A model generated the notes under the pieces. That model worked only from the letters and a program-made list of their open reading frames with translations, was not told the DNA's origin and did not search any database. A stretch of 64,000 nt of DNA from Desulfoprunum benzoelyticum (GTDB lineage Bacteria > Desulfobacterota > Desulfobulbia > Desulfobulbales > Desulfocapsaceae): NCBI RefSeq assembly GCF_014201505.1, contig NZ_JACHEO010000006.1:94659-158658 (forward strand), in the 5' to 3' direction. Shown one piece after another: positions 1 to 9,543 of this stretch; the first letter of the stretch is position 1; the number at the start of each line of letters is the position of its first letter. A program made the position numbers and the translations under genes.

Positions 1-2
1 TC

Positions 3-128
3 CGTCTCACCGATGTAAAAACGCGGGAACTGCGCGACATCGCCAGGCAGCTCCGGTGCGGAGGGGTCGGATATTACGCCAAATCTGATTTCCTGCATCT
101 CGATACCGGCCAGGTCCGCTGCTGGTAG
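3..128 (+). CDS. C-terminal fragment of DUF882/YcbK-family peptidase
   Basis: The first 41 codons of the window are the end of a gene that began upstream, stopping at TAG 126-128. The residues GVGYYAKSDFLHLDTG followed by a final VRCW resemble the conserved C-terminus of the DUF882/YcbK (peptidase M15-like) family, where a GVGYYP..FVHLD segment carries a metal-binding His and Asp. Members are usually periplasmic and act on peptidoglycan peptides. Only the tail is visible, so the signal peptide and remaining metal ligands cannot be checked. The last Trp and stop position fit the usual family end. Confidence 0.7.
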   Translation, partial: RLTDVKTRELRDIARQLRCGGVGYYAKSDFLHLDTGQVRCW

Positions 129-152
129 CGCCAGGCACCGGCCGTTCTCCGT

Positions 153-177
153 CCCCGTCATGATCCCCATGACGGGG
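153..177 (+). terminator. Hairpin after the DUF882 gene
   Basis: Perfect 9-bp inverted repeat (CCCCGTCAT / ATGACGGGG) around a 7-nt loop, 25 bp after the stop of the DUF882 fragment and 29 bp before the next gene. There is no U-tract, so it is a terminator-like or RNA-stabilising hairpin rather than a textbook intrinsic terminator. Confidence 0.45.
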
Positions 178-205
178 TCACCCTCTGCCCCGGCGATCGC
201 CTTCA

Positions 206-1651
206 ATGCCCATCGACATCGACTCCTTCCTCGACACGGTTGCCCGGACTGTCGCCGAGAGCCGGACCCCGGTGGTCGACCTGATCGCCGTCCAGACCCG
301 GGACCCCTTCAGGATTCTGGTTGCCACCATCCTTTCCGCCCGTACCAAGGATGAAGTCACCGCGGTAGCGGCCGACAAGCTCTTTCGCGTCGCCGATACC
401 GCCGACAAACTGGCCCGCCTGGCCGAAGCGGAGATCGCGAACCTGATCTACCCGGTCGGGTTCTACAGAAGCAAGGCCGGGTATCTCGTGCGCCTGCCCG
501 AGGCACTGGAGAAATTCGGCGGTCGGGTCCCCGAGTCCATCGACGACCTGGTCACCCTGCCCGGAGTCGGCAGGAAAACCGCCAATCTCGTGCGCAGTGT
601 GGCCTTCGGCAAACCGGCGATCTGCGTCGACACCCATGTCCACCGCATCATGAACATCTGGGAATACGTCGACACCGACTCCCCGCTGAAGACCGAAATG
701 GCCCTGCGCCGAGTCCTGCCGGAGCGGCACTGGCTCAGGGTCAATTCCCTGCTGGTCGCCTTCGGCCAATCCATCTGCCGGCCCGTCAGCCCCCACTGCG
801 ATGCCTGCCCGCTCCTTGGCCGCTGTCCGCAACGCGGCGTCACCCCGAGAAAGATTATGAAAAAATCCGCCGGCGACACCAGACACCCCCTCCGTTTCAT
901 CTCCTGGAACGTCAACGGCATCAGGGCAGCGGCGCAGAAAGGGTTTCACGGGATCCTGACCGGTTTCGATGCCGACATCATCGCCATCCAGGAGACCAAG
1001 GCCCACCCCGACCAGCTCCCGCCCGAGTTGAAGAACATCGACGGCTACACCTCGTACTGGCATAGCGCCGAACGCAAGGGCTACTCCGGGGTTGCCATTT
1101 ACAGCCGCCTTCCACCGGAGCAGGTCATCACCGGGATCGGCATCCCGGAATTCGACGGCGAAGGCCGGGTGCTGACCCTCGAATTTCCGACGTTCTACCT
1201 CATCAACATCTATTTCCCCAACAGCGGCGAGGGGCTGAAACGCCTTGATTACAAGCTTCGCTTCAACCGCGAGCTGATCGATTTCGCCGGCCGCCTGAAC
1301 CGGGACAAGGCATTGATCCTGTGCGGCGATTTCAATGTCGCTCACAAACCGATCGACTTGAAAAACCCGGCGGCGAACGTCAAAAACGCCGGCTTCACCC
1401 CGGAGGAGCGGGCCTGGATGGATTCGTTCATCGACGCCGGCTTTATCGACACCTTCAGGATGTTCAACCAGCAGCCGGAACAGTACACCTGGTGGAGCTA
1501 CCGCTTCAACGCCAGGACCAAGAACGTCGGGTGGCGCATCGATTACTTCTGCGTCGACCAGGCCAGCCGCGACAAAGTCAGGAATGCCGTCATCCTCCCG
1601 GAGATCATGGGGTCGGACCACTGTCCGGTGCAGCTCGACTTTTCAGCCTGA
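206..1651 (+). CDS. Fused endonuclease III - exodeoxyribonuclease III
   Basis: A 481-residue single frame joins two base-excision-repair enzymes. Residues 1-215 are endonuclease III (Nth), a DNA glycosylase/AP lyase for oxidised pyrimidines: helix-hairpin-helix LPGVGRKTA with catalytic Lys124, Asp142 in VDTHV, and a 4Fe-4S loop C-X6-C-X2-C-X5-C (Cys191, 198, 201, 207). Residues 228-481 are an exonuclease III/AP endonuclease: WNVNG, IQETK with Glu263, GDFN and the terminal GSDHCP. The two normally are separate proteins; here one chain could excise a base, nick the AP site and trim the 3' end. Codon 218 is an internal ATG (857) at the domain junction, so a separately translated Xth half is possible. 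The gene converges on mutY. Confidence 0.93.
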   Translation: MPIDIDSFLDTVARTVAESRTPVVDLIAVQTRDPFRILVATILSARTKDEVTAVAADKLFRVADTADKLARLAEAEIANLIYPVGFYRSKAGYLVRLPEALEKFGGRVPESIDDLVTLPGVGRKTANLVRSVAFGKPAICVDTHVHRIMNIWEYVDTDSPLKTEMALRRVLPERHWLRVNSLLVAFGQSICRPVSPHCDACPLLGRCPQRGVTPRKIMKKSAGDTRHPLRFISWNVNGIRAAAQKGFHGILTGFDADIIAIQETKAHPDQLPPELKNIDGYTSYWHSAERKGYSGVAIYSRLPPEQVITGIGIPEFDGEGRVLTLEFPTFYLINIYFPNSGEGLKRLDYKLRFNRELIDFAGRLNRDKALILCGDFNVAHKPIDLKNPAANVKNAGFTPEERAWMDSFIDAGFIDTFRMFNQQPEQYTWWSYRFNARTKNVGWRIDYFCVDQASRDKVRNAVILPEIMGSDHCPVQLDFSA

Positions 1652-1720
1652 GCCGCGCATCGGATATCCTTGTTCTCCACCCGCCGCAACGCCCCTGTCT
1701 GCACGCGGTGTTTTCCGCTA

Positions 1721-2827
1721 TCACCGGCATGGATCGATAAAGAAATCCGGCCGTACCGCGGCCAGGTGATCCAGCAGTTTCCGATGCCCGGCCGGAAAAC
1801 CATATTCCGACAATTCGCCGGCCGTCACCCAGCGGCAGTCCTGGGCCGCCGCAAGCCGGGCCACCGTATCGCTGCCGACCAGCCGGCAGGCGAAGCAGTG
1901 GAGCACGACCTTGTAGCGGGTATAAAAATGGGTGACGGTGGTGAGGCGACGACAGATCTTCACCTCGAACCCGGTCTCCTCCCGATACTCCCGGATCACC
2001 GCCTCTTCCGGACTCTCTCCATCCTCCAGTCGGCCGCCGGGAAACTCCCACAGGCCGCCCCAGATATCGTCCGCCAGTCGCTGCTGAATGAAAACCCGCC
2101 CTGCGTGGGACAGGATGGCCGTCGCCATCTGTATCAGGACGATCTCGCGACGACTGGCCGGTACCGGCCTGTCCGCCACCGTGCCGCGCAACCGCGCCCG
2201 ACAGACCTCTGCCAGCGGGCAATGGTCGCAGTCCGGGTTCTTCGGAGTGCAGATCAGACCGCCGAGATCCATCAGGGCCTGGTTGAAGATTCTGGCCTTG
2301 CCGGGAGGCAGCAGGGCCGCGGCCAGGGCGTCGATCCGTTGCCGGCAGCCGGCTGTCTTGACCGGTTGTTCGATATCGTAGAGACGGGCCAGGATCCGTG
2401 CGACATTGGCGTCGACGACCGCGATATCCTGACCGCAGGCGATGCTGGCGATGGCGGCGGCGGTATAGGGACCCACCCCAGGCAGAGACAGCAGCTCACT
2501 GTAATCACAAGGAATATCTCCGTCGTAGCGATCCATCAGCAGCCGGGCGGCGCGGTGCAGGTTGCGGGCCCTGGCGTAGTATCCGAGCCCCTCCCAGTAT
2601 TTGAGAATTTCCTGCTCGGTCGCCGCGGCAACGGCAGCCAGGTCGGGAAAGCGGGAGATCCAGCGGTGGAAGTAGGCCACCCCCCGCTCCATCTGAGTCT
2701 GCTGCAGCATGATCTCGGAGATCCAGACGTGATAGGGATCGTAAGTCCGCCGCCACGGCAGGTCGCGTTGCGTCCGCCGGAACCAGGGAAGGAGCCGTCG
2801 CCGGATCGATTCGATCATCTCCTGCAT
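1721..2827 (-). CDS. mutY: A/G-specific adenine DNA glycosylase MutY
   Basis: 368 residues, the full MutY architecture. It removes adenine mispaired with 8-oxoguanine. The N-terminal HhH-GPD domain has catalytic Glu38 in the SEIMLQQTQ segment, the HhH LPGVGPYTAAA (Tyr where bifunctional enzymes have Lys), Asp139 in VVDANVARI, and the iron-sulfur loop Cys193-X6-Cys200-X2-Cys203-X5-Cys209. The C-terminal domain, which recognises 8-oxoG, here still has a complete Nudix box (about residues 264-286, GX5EX7REUXEEXGU), so it looks catalytically competent rather than degenerate. It starts 1 bp after the stop of the upstream AEC transporter gene, so the two are probably cotranscribed. Confidence 0.95.
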   Translation of the reverse strand: MQEMIESIRRRLLPWFRRTQRDLPWRRTYDPYHVWISEIMLQQTQMERGVAYFHRWISRFPDLAAVAAATEQEILKYWEGLGYYARARNLHRAARLLMDRYDGDIPCDYSELLSLPGVGPYTAAAIASIACGQDIAVVDANVARILARLYDIEQPVKTAGCRQRIDALAAALLPPGKARIFNQALMDLGGLICTPKNPDCDHCPLAEVCRARLRGTVADRPVPASRREIVLIQMATAILSHAGRVFIQQRLADDIWGGLWEFPGGRLEDGESPEEAVIREYREETGFEVKICRRLTTVTHFYTRYKVVLHCFACRLVGSDTVARLAAAQDCRWVTAGELSEYGFPAGHRKLLDHLAAVRPDFFIDPCR

Positions 2828-2828
2828 T

Positions 2829-3773
2829 TTAGAAACCCAATCCTTCCAGCAGCACCAGTGCCAGCGTATAGGTGATCAACGACAGCAGGGTGGAGAGCAT
2901 GATGATCGAGCCGGACAGCTCGGCGTCTCCCCGCATCTGCTGGGCCATGATGTAGGCGACGGTGGCGGTCGGAGTCGCGGCGAAGATCACGCCGATGGCC
3001 AGTTCCCTGCCGCGGATGCCGAACACGAGCAGGATCCCGGCGGTGATCAAGGGCAGCCAGATCAGCTTGATCGCGGTGGCGATCAAAGACTTTGAAATAT
3101 CGCCGCGCAGCCGCTGCAGGGAAAAGGAACCGCCGATGGCCAGCAGGGCCAGCGGCAGGGCCATGCCGGCGACGATATGCAGACTGCGCTCGATCACCTG
3201 CGGCAGGGGGATGTCGAGAAAGCTCCACAGGATGCCGGCAAAGGAGGAGATGATCAGGGGATTGCCGCCGATCTGGCGGATCCAGAACCAGGGTCCGAGA
3301 TTCCGGCCTTGCTGCCGGTGTGGCAGCAGCAGGGCGAGGATTCCGAAAAAATTGTAAAACGGCACCAGGAACCCGAGGAGGATGCCGGCGGCCGCGAGGC
3401 CCTCGCCGCCGTAGGCGTTGAAGACAATCGCCAGACCGATATAGGCGATATTGCCGCGGAAGGTCCCCTGGCAGAAACTGCCGCGGGCTTCCGGGGGATA
3501 ACCGCGCCAGGCGGCAAAGCCATAGGCGAGGAAAAAGGTCAGCAGGACGGCAGCCAGCATCCCGGCGAGCAGCAGGCCGTTGAAACTGGTGGAAAAATCG
3601 GCCCGGGCGATTTCGTGAAAGAGGAGGGCCGGCAGCGCCAGGAAATAGACCAGCCGGTTGAGTTGATAAAGGAAACTGTCATCGACCAGTTGCGCCATTT
3701 TCAGGCCGAACCCGAGCCCGATGACAAGAAAGACCGGCAGGACGATGATCAGAATATCGAGAAACAGCGGCAT
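2829..3773 (-). CDS. AEC-family (auxin efflux carrier-like) permease
   Basis: 314-residue integral membrane protein with about ten hydrophobic segments and the N-terminal FLVIGLGFGLKMA pattern typical of the AEC/malate permease family, which export or import small organic acids and similar solutes in the inner membrane. A GTG 30 bp further upstream (3803) would add ten residues, but the ATG at 3773 has an AGGA element about 7 nt before it, so I chose 3773. The gene is directly upstream of mutY. Substrate cannot be inferred. No functional tie to DNA repair is evident; the pairing may only be transcriptional. Confidence 0.85.
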   Translation of the reverse strand: MPLFLDILIIVLPVFLVIGLGFGLKMAQLVDDSFLYQLNRLVYFLALPALLFHEIARADFSTSFNGLLLAGMLAAVLLTFFLAYGFAAWRGYPPEARGSFCQGTFRGNIAYIGLAIVFNAYGGEGLAAAGILLGFLVPFYNFFGILALLLPHRQQGRNLGPWFWIRQIGGNPLIISSFAGILWSFLDIPLPQVIERSLHIVAGMALPLALLAIGGSFSLQRLRGDISKSLIATAIKLIWLPLITAGILLVFGIRGRELAIGVIFAATPTATVAYIMAQQMRGDAELSGSIIMLSTLLSLITYTLALVLLEGLGF

Positions 3774-3849
3774 CGCAGATCCTGGTGGCCGCAAGGATGG
3801 CACAGGTCGCTGCCAGCGGCGGCATGCTTACTTGGGGGGATACGGAACA

Positions 3850-3887
3850 GCACGAGGCCCCCGGAAATGCTGCCGGGGACCTCGTGC
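3850..3887 (-). terminator. Strong hairpin between lipoprotein gene and AEC gene
   Basis: A 15-bp inverted repeat with a single mismatch (gcacgaggcccccgg / ccggggacctcgtgc) around an 8-nt loop lies between the stop of the lipoprotein gene (3921) and the AEC permease start (3773). It is placed as a terminator for the minus-strand gene but has no U-run. Confidence 0.5.
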
Positions 3888-3920
3888 GAAGCAACGGTAG
3901 ATTGGGGTTCGGGCCGGCTA

Positions 3921-5747
3921 CTATTGCCTGGCCGGCTCCCCCATCCCCTGCGGTTGAGCTCCGAAGGGATCATCCGGCTCGTATGCCGGCGCCCAGCCAT
4001 TTTCCCGGACCTTGCCGCCTGTATCGCGACTGTCGACCTCGGCAATGAGATTGGGGTCGATCGCGTTCATCTCCTGCTCGACCCGCTGGATATTGCCCAG
4101 AACCTTGTCGGTGATGTCGGCACGCGGGTATTTGACCAGAATCCCCTTGAGCAGGCGACGGGATTCGATCAGCAGATTTTTCCTGACCTCGACATCCCCG
4201 GTCCTGGTGTAGCGGATGAAGAGATCGGCCGCTTTACGGCGGTCTTCCCTGGCCGCCATCGATGAGATCTCGACGATCTTGGCATCCGCCCTGGCCCCGA
4301 GTTCAGTTTCCGTCATCCCGTCGAAAACCTTGATCGCCTCGTCGTACCGACCGGAGCTGACCAGCTGCAGACCGTTGTTCCACCGCTGCTCCAACTCCTG
4401 CTCCTGCGCCATCTTGGTGGTTTCCCGCTCGGCTGCTTCCGCCAGGCCCAGCTCATCGAGCCTGGCGTTGAGGAGATCCCGCTGCTGGTCGTTGATCATG
4501 TCGGCCCGCTGGGCCTTGATCATGGCCGCCGCCTCCTGGTACTTCTTTGCTCCAGCCAGGCGATCGATCTCGGCAACGATGCCGCTGAACCAGGCATCGC
4601 CCGCCTTGTTCATCTCATCCCGGATCGCCTTGACATTTGCGGCGACCGACGAGCGGGGATAATCGGCCAGATATTTCTCGGCCTCCCAGACGATCCGGAA
4701 GCCGTCCTGTTCCGGCAGGTACCCCAGATAATTGCGGACCAGGCCGGAATAGGCGGCGAGCTCGAGACTGGCCTGCTGGTCACCGCCGAGCAGCGGCAGA
4801 TGCATCCTGGCCCAGGCGTCGACACTGGCCAGGGCGAGATAATCCTTGGAAATCTGGACATACTGGGCCTGGGCGTCCTGATAACGGCCGATGGCGATGC
4901 AGAGATCGGCAAGGATTTTCCGCAACGGCAGGAGCTCGGCCGGAGAACGGCCGTCCGCCTCCATCCTGCCGACAATCCCCCGGTACAGGTCGGCGGCCTC
5001 TTCCTCCTTCTGCAGATACACCAGGGCATCGGCATACAGCATCTTCGCGTCGAGACTGGTCTGTTCCTGCTGTTGCGGCGACAGCCCCTGCCAGGCCTGT
5101 TCAATCTCACGATACTTCTTCTCTGTCGACAGGGCGGCGATCCGGCCGTCGAAGGACTGCCCACCCTGATCCGGCCGCCCTCCGGGAGTGGCCACAGCCA
5201 CCGGCCCGACCAGCCGGCCACAGTCGCTTTCGACAAAATCCAGGTCCCGCTGCTGCAGGACCAGCATCTTGCCGCTGTAGATGCTGTTCGCCGTCACATC
5301 GCTCCTGTCGCCGGTTTCGACCGCGGTGCGCATCATGTTGTAATCGGCGAGAATTCGTTGCATCTGCCGATAACAGTCGCCCATCATGGCCCGCTGGTCC
5401 GGGCTCAGTTGCCGACCGGCCCCGGTGTTGAGCTCATTCCAGCGCCGGAATTTGCCGCTGTAGGCCTCGATGCGGGCGGTGATGGCCTCGAGCGACGGGG
5501 GCTTCAAGGCCCCCGAGGCCTCTTCCCGGAGGGCTTCATCGAGATTCCTGGACACGGCTGGCTGACGAAGGGATGCCCCCGCCGCCGCCCCAACCGACTG
5601 TTGCTCGAGGGGTCCTTTGATCGTCCGTTCCAGTATCGGGCCGGCAACCGGCTCCGGTGCTGGCGTCGTCTGTCTGCCGGGGTGGGCACATCCGCCGACG
5701 GCCAGCAGACCGCACAGGGCCGCAGCCGTTACAAGTGTCTTATGCAT
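3921..5747 (-). CDS. Large TPR-like lipoprotein
   Basis: 608 residues. A type II signal peptide ends in the lipobox LAVGGC with lipidated Cys20, so the protein should be anchored in the envelope. After a low-complexity linker, most of the chain is helical and looks like tetratricopeptide-type repeats (for example around YADALVYLQKEEEAADLYRG and the later SSGRYDEAIKVFDGM), which usually scaffold protein-protein contacts. The C-terminus is acidic and Pro/Gly-rich. There is no recognisable catalytic motif. It follows the long PBP gene on the same strand, which hints at a cell-envelope role, but no specific function can be assigned. No clear Shine-Dalgarno sequence precedes the ATG. Confidence 0.75.
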   Translation of the reverse strand: MHKTLVTAAALCGLLAVGGCAHPGRQTTPAPEPVAGPILERTIKGPLEQQSVGAAAGASLRQPAVSRNLDEALREEASGALKPPSLEAITARIEAYSGKFRRWNELNTGAGRQLSPDQRAMMGDCYRQMQRILADYNMMRTAVETGDRSDVTANSIYSGKMLVLQQRDLDFVESDCGRLVGPVAVATPGGRPDQGGQSFDGRIAALSTEKKYREIEQAWQGLSPQQQEQTSLDAKMLYADALVYLQKEEEAADLYRGIVGRMEADGRSPAELLPLRKILADLCIAIGRYQDAQAQYVQISKDYLALASVDAWARMHLPLLGGDQQASLELAAYSGLVRNYLGYLPEQDGFRIVWEAEKYLADYPRSSVAANVKAIRDEMNKAGDAWFSGIVAEIDRLAGAKKYQEAAAMIKAQRADMINDQQRDLLNARLDELGLAEAAERETTKMAQEQELEQRWNNGLQLVSSGRYDEAIKVFDGMTETELGARADAKIVEISSMAAREDRRKAADLFIRYTRTGDVEVRKNLLIESRRLLKGILVKYPRADITDKVLGNIQRVEQEMNAIDPNLIAEVDSRDTGGKVRENGWAPAYEPDDPFGAQPQGMGEPARQ

Positions 5748-5946
5748 GACAATATCGATATGTTTGAGTGAAATTGGTAGTCAAACGACACAAAGGACCG
5801 GGTGGGATCTTTATATCCCGTCGACAGCCGGCCATCCGACCTTCCTCCGCATCATCTTCCGTCCGTGAATCTACCACAGAATGCCTCGGGCCGCCAAGGC
5901 TAAGCCAGAGACATCGATGAATGGCCAACCGACAAACGGGACCGGG

Positions 5947-8900
5947 TCAATCGCTGGTAAACCCGGCCTTGCCATTGTTCCTCCAGAACGGCCGGTAGTT
6001 TCGGCCGAGAACAATCCCGCCGCCGGCACCTGGCTGTCCGAAGGTCAGAATCGAAGACCGATACCGGTCGCTTTCGGCAATCACCCGCGGCGGTTCGCTT
6101 ACCACCCCGCCCCGCTCTGCATCCGCCGCGAAGTTGAACTGCCCGAGGTCGTCACGAACCAGGGAGATCCCCGCCGATGTCCGCACTGCATCTCCGAGCC
6201 GTTCCGCGTACCCTTTCTCGCGAATCAGCATATTGACGATATCGATCCAGGCCGGCAAGGCCCCGGCCGCCCCGGTTATCCGCGTACTGCTGCGGCGCAT
6301 GACGCGGTTGTCGTCGTAGCCGACGTAGACGCCGACGGCGTAGCCATCTTTCAAGGTCAACGCCCCCCCTGCCTTGGACAGGCCGGGCAGATAGCCGAAA
6401 AACGAGGCGTTGGTGTAGCTGTTGGCGGTTCCGGTTTTGCCCATCAGCGGCAGCGGCGCCCCGGTGCCGGTGCCGCTGCCCTGCGATTCCCCGTGAACTC
6501 TGACACCCTTGTCCGCCTGTCGGCCGGTACCATATTTGACCACATTTTCCAGGATATGACCGAGAACGATGCTGGTCCGTGGATCGACGGCCTGCTTCGC
6601 CCGACGGTGCGGTCGGTAGAGGAGCTCGCCGCCGGCCGATTCGATCCGGTCCAGAACCGCCAGGAGATCCTTGTCCTCCTCGTTCTCATAGCCATAGGTG
6701 CTGACTGTCCCCGTCACCAGCCCCTCGTATGTTCTGACCATTTCCAGCAAGGTGACGACATTGGCGCCGAGAGGGAAGGAGAGGACCGGCTCGAGGTTGC
6801 TGCCGACCCCCATCTGCCGGGCAAATTCAACGAGGTACTTCAGGCCCACCAGGACCCGGAAATCACTGACGACGGACAGGACCTCGAAACTATAGGGCGG
6901 AAGCTGCTTCAGCCGCTGCAGTTCCGTTTCGATCTGCCGCTCCGCCAGATCATAGGCAGCGACGGACAGAACCCCGTTCAATTTGACCCGGCTGAAAAAA
7001 TCCCTGCGCTCCGCATCGCCGTGGTTCAGCAGGACCGCCTGCACCTCCGACCTGCCGACACGCTGCAGCGAAGGTGAGACGGAGTTGGCTCCCTGAAAAT
7101 AATATTGACCGGTAGAGCGGTCATAATAGAGGTCGGCGGAAGATACGCCGGAACCGAATGAGTCCGGTTCGAAGGGGCCAAGCGGGGTCTCGGCCTGGAG
7201 GACATAGGCCCGGAATTTTCGACGCAGATCGGCGAGAGCCAGAAACGATTCGGACAGGATTTTCTGCCGCCGCCCCAGTTCCTGGCGTTCGTTGGTGATA
7301 TTTCCGGCCTGGCCGCTGGCAAATTCGCGGTAGACGCTTTGGCGAATCTTTTCGAAGCCGAGGCCGTAATGCAGTTTCTTCAGCTTTCTGTACTCGTCGG
7401 CCATCCCTTCGAAGATGAAATCGGCCTCAAGGTTAATGACGGCACTGGTATACGCGGCCGCCCGCAGGACCTCGTCGCTGACCTGGATGCCGTGTTTGTC
7501 ACGAAGCCTGCCCCGGTAGGTCTTGTACGGCTCCTCCGCAGTTCCGGTCTTGTATGGGGCCAGACCCACCCTCTCGGCGACCTCCCGGAACTGCTGGGCA
7601 TTGAGATGATCGCAGAGATGAGCGGCGAGCCACACGGAGGCGAGGTTCTCCGAGTGCACCCCCGCCCAGCTCATCGATACCGACTCGAATGGACTGACGT
7701 GGTCAGGGCGGGGAAAATACGGCATACCCTGAAAGATAAAGATATCACGTTTGTTGCTGAGCAGGTCGGCGCTGTTCCAGCCGAGCTGCAGCGCCGCGGC
7801 ATAGACGAAAGGCTTGAACGAGGAGCCCATGGTTCTTCGGGCATATACCGCCCGGTTGAAGAAGCGGTTCTCCGAACCACCGGCCATCGCCTGGATCCGA
7901 CCGTCCTTCATGACCAGTGCCCCGCCCTGGATCTCGGGAAATTTCTCCAGATCAAGGATCGCCGTGCCATCCTCCCTGACCTTGCGGATGCTGACCCAGG
8001 CCCTGTCGCCCTCCTTGATCTGTGCCAGGAGACGGTCCGCATCCCTGGGCGACGGTTCCGACCACAAATCCTGGGCCCATTTGACCCGGGCCTCGACAAC
8101 ACGGGAGAGGCCGGGATAATCGATCGTTCCCAGCCCCAGTCGGTTGTCGAGGGCAACCTCGACCGTCACTTCTTTGCCCTTGCCGGCGATCCTTGTGATG
8201 ACGCCGAAGACGAAGGCCCCCTCTTTCAGCACGCCGTCACCCTGATAGTCGAGCTCCTTCAATCTGGCCTGGACCTCAGCCCGTTCATACCCGCTGAGCC
8301 GAACATCGAGCCTCGACAGTTCCCGACGCAAGGCATAGAGAGTCTGATCCTGCAGATTCTTGTCAACTGTGGTGATGACCCGCACGCCGGAGGTGGCGAT
8401 GTTGTCGATGCCGTGGACCGCCAAGGCCCCCTGAACCTCGGCCGAGGAGACCGCGTCCTTGACCATCTCCATGACATAGTTGAGGGAATAGCCTACCCTC
8501 CCCTGCTTGAACCGGATGGCGGCTCCACGGGCCTGATTGTAGGTCGGCTCATTGATCATGCCCAATTCGTGCATCTGATCGAGCACATAGTCCTTGCGGA
8601 TCTCCGCCTGACGCCGCGCCTCGGCCTCGTCCACATCGGTCTTCTTGATGAAAGGATTGTAAAAATTGGGCCGTTTGACACTGCCGGCAATAAACGCACA
8701 CTCCACCAGGGTCAATTCTTCCGGCATCTTGTCGAAGTAATAGCGGGCCGCCACCCCCAGGCCATGACCATTGCCGCTGACAAAGAACTGGTTGGCGTAG
8801 AACTCGAAAATCTTCTCCTTCGGATAGTGGTATTCGAGCCGCAGCGCATACAGCAGCTCCTTCAACTTCGCCCGCAGGGACCGGTCCGTCCGCTTGAACA

Positions 8901-9294
8901 GGTTCTTTGCCGTCTGCTGGGTGAGGCTGCTGCCCCCCTGAACGACCTTTCGCGCCTGAAGATTCTTCAGCGCGGCACGAATGATGCCGACCGCATCGAA
9001 TCCGATATGAGAGAAAAACCTGCTATCCTCCGAGGCAACCATCGCATTGACAAAGGCCTGCGGCATCTGCTCGAAATCGACGTACTGGCGGTGGGCGTCG
9101 TCGAAAAAAACTCCCAGTTTGGTAACGCCGTCATTGTAGTAGACATCGCTCTCCTTGCTGAGAATTTTTTTAATATTTTCAACTGTTATCTGATCGCCTG
9201 GGTGCAGGACGACAAACCAGTAGTATGTCGCTGCCAGACCGGCTACACCAACGCATAGAAGGGTAAGGATGAGGAAAACGAATTTCTTCAACAT
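5947..9294 (-). CDS. Class A penicillin-binding protein, unusually long
   Basis: 1115 residues. A single N-terminal membrane anchor (residues 5-30) is followed by a family 51 glycosyltransferase domain with catalytic Glu89 in EDSRFFSHIGFD and the GGSSLTQQTAKN motif, so it polymerises lipid II into glycan strands. The transpeptidase domain has SSFK (Ser491, Lys494), a probable SxN at 548-550 and KTG at 953-955. The spacing from SxN to KTG (about 400 residues) is roughly twice that of typical PBP1A proteins; the extra part, about residues 590-810, is helical and charged. The start ATG at 9294 has a GGGGA element upstream. The lipoprotein gene downstream may be in the same transcript. Confidence 0.92.
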   Translation of the reverse strand: MLKKFVFLILTLLCVGVAGLAATYYWFVVLHPGDQITVENIKKILSKESDVYYNDGVTKLGVFFDDAHRQYVDFEQMPQAFVNAMVASEDSRFFSHIGFDAVGIIRAALKNLQARKVVQGGSSLTQQTAKNLFKRTDRSLRAKLKELLYALRLEYHYPKEKIFEFYANQFFVSGNGHGLGVAARYYFDKMPEELTLVECAFIAGSVKRPNFYNPFIKKTDVDEAEARRQAEIRKDYVLDQMHELGMINEPTYNQARGAAIRFKQGRVGYSLNYVMEMVKDAVSSAEVQGALAVHGIDNIATSGVRVITTVDKNLQDQTLYALRRELSRLDVRLSGYERAEVQARLKELDYQGDGVLKEGAFVFGVITRIAGKGKEVTVEVALDNRLGLGTIDYPGLSRVVEARVKWAQDLWSEPSPRDADRLLAQIKEGDRAWVSIRKVREDGTAILDLEKFPEIQGGALVMKDGRIQAMAGGSENRFFNRAVYARRTMGSSFKPFVYAAALQLGWNSADLLSNKRDIFIFQGMPYFPRPDHVSPFESVSMSWAGVHSENLASVWLAAHLCDHLNAQQFREVAERVGLAPYKTGTAEEPYKTYRGRLRDKHGIQVSDEVLRAAAYTSAVINLEADFIFEGMADEYRKLKKLHYGLGFEKIRQSVYREFASGQAGNITNERQELGRRQKILSESFLALADLRRKFRAYVLQAETPLGPFEPDSFGSGVSSADLYYDRSTGQYYFQGANSVSPSLQRVGRSEVQAVLLNHGDAERRDFFSRVKLNGVLSVAAYDLAERQIETELQRLKQLPPYSFEVLSVVSDFRVLVGLKYLVEFARQMGVGSNLEPVLSFPLGANVVTLLEMVRTYEGLVTGTVSTYGYENEEDKDLLAVLDRIESAGGELLYRPHRRAKQAVDPRTSIVLGHILENVVKYGTGRQADKGVRVHGESQGSGTGTGAPLPLMGKTGTANSYTNASFFGYLPGLSKAGGALTLKDGYAVGVYVGYDDNRVMRRSSTRITGAAGALPAWIDIVNMLIREKGYAERLGDAVRTSAGISLVRDDLGQFNFAADAERGGVVSEPPRVIAESDRYRSSILTFGQPGAGGGIVLGRNYRPFWRNNGKAGFTSD

Positions 9295-9543
9295 GGGAGT
9301 TCCCCGGAAGATGATTCCCCCTGGTGTGTTCTCGACGGCGCAACGGCGTCTTTAAACCATTTCCGGGCGGATAATGTCTTGCAATTCTTCACAACATCGG
9401 TTTTAACTACTTCAGCGTGAGCAGTGCCGAATCGGCAGATGTGCAATGTACATGGTTACTTAAGATATCTCAACAAGCTTTTGGAAGAGAGAAACGCCGC
9501 GGATCGCACTTCCTCGAAAGGCTGTAGACACACGGGACAACGC

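Noticed and set aside
3774..3803. GTG start at 3803 for the AEC permease
   Set aside because: The ATG at 3773 has a well-placed AGGA and starts directly before the first membrane helix.
9424..9543. N-terminal extension of MltD
   Set aside because: The lipoprotein signal peptide begins at the ATG at 9544; the upstream part would place it inside the protein.
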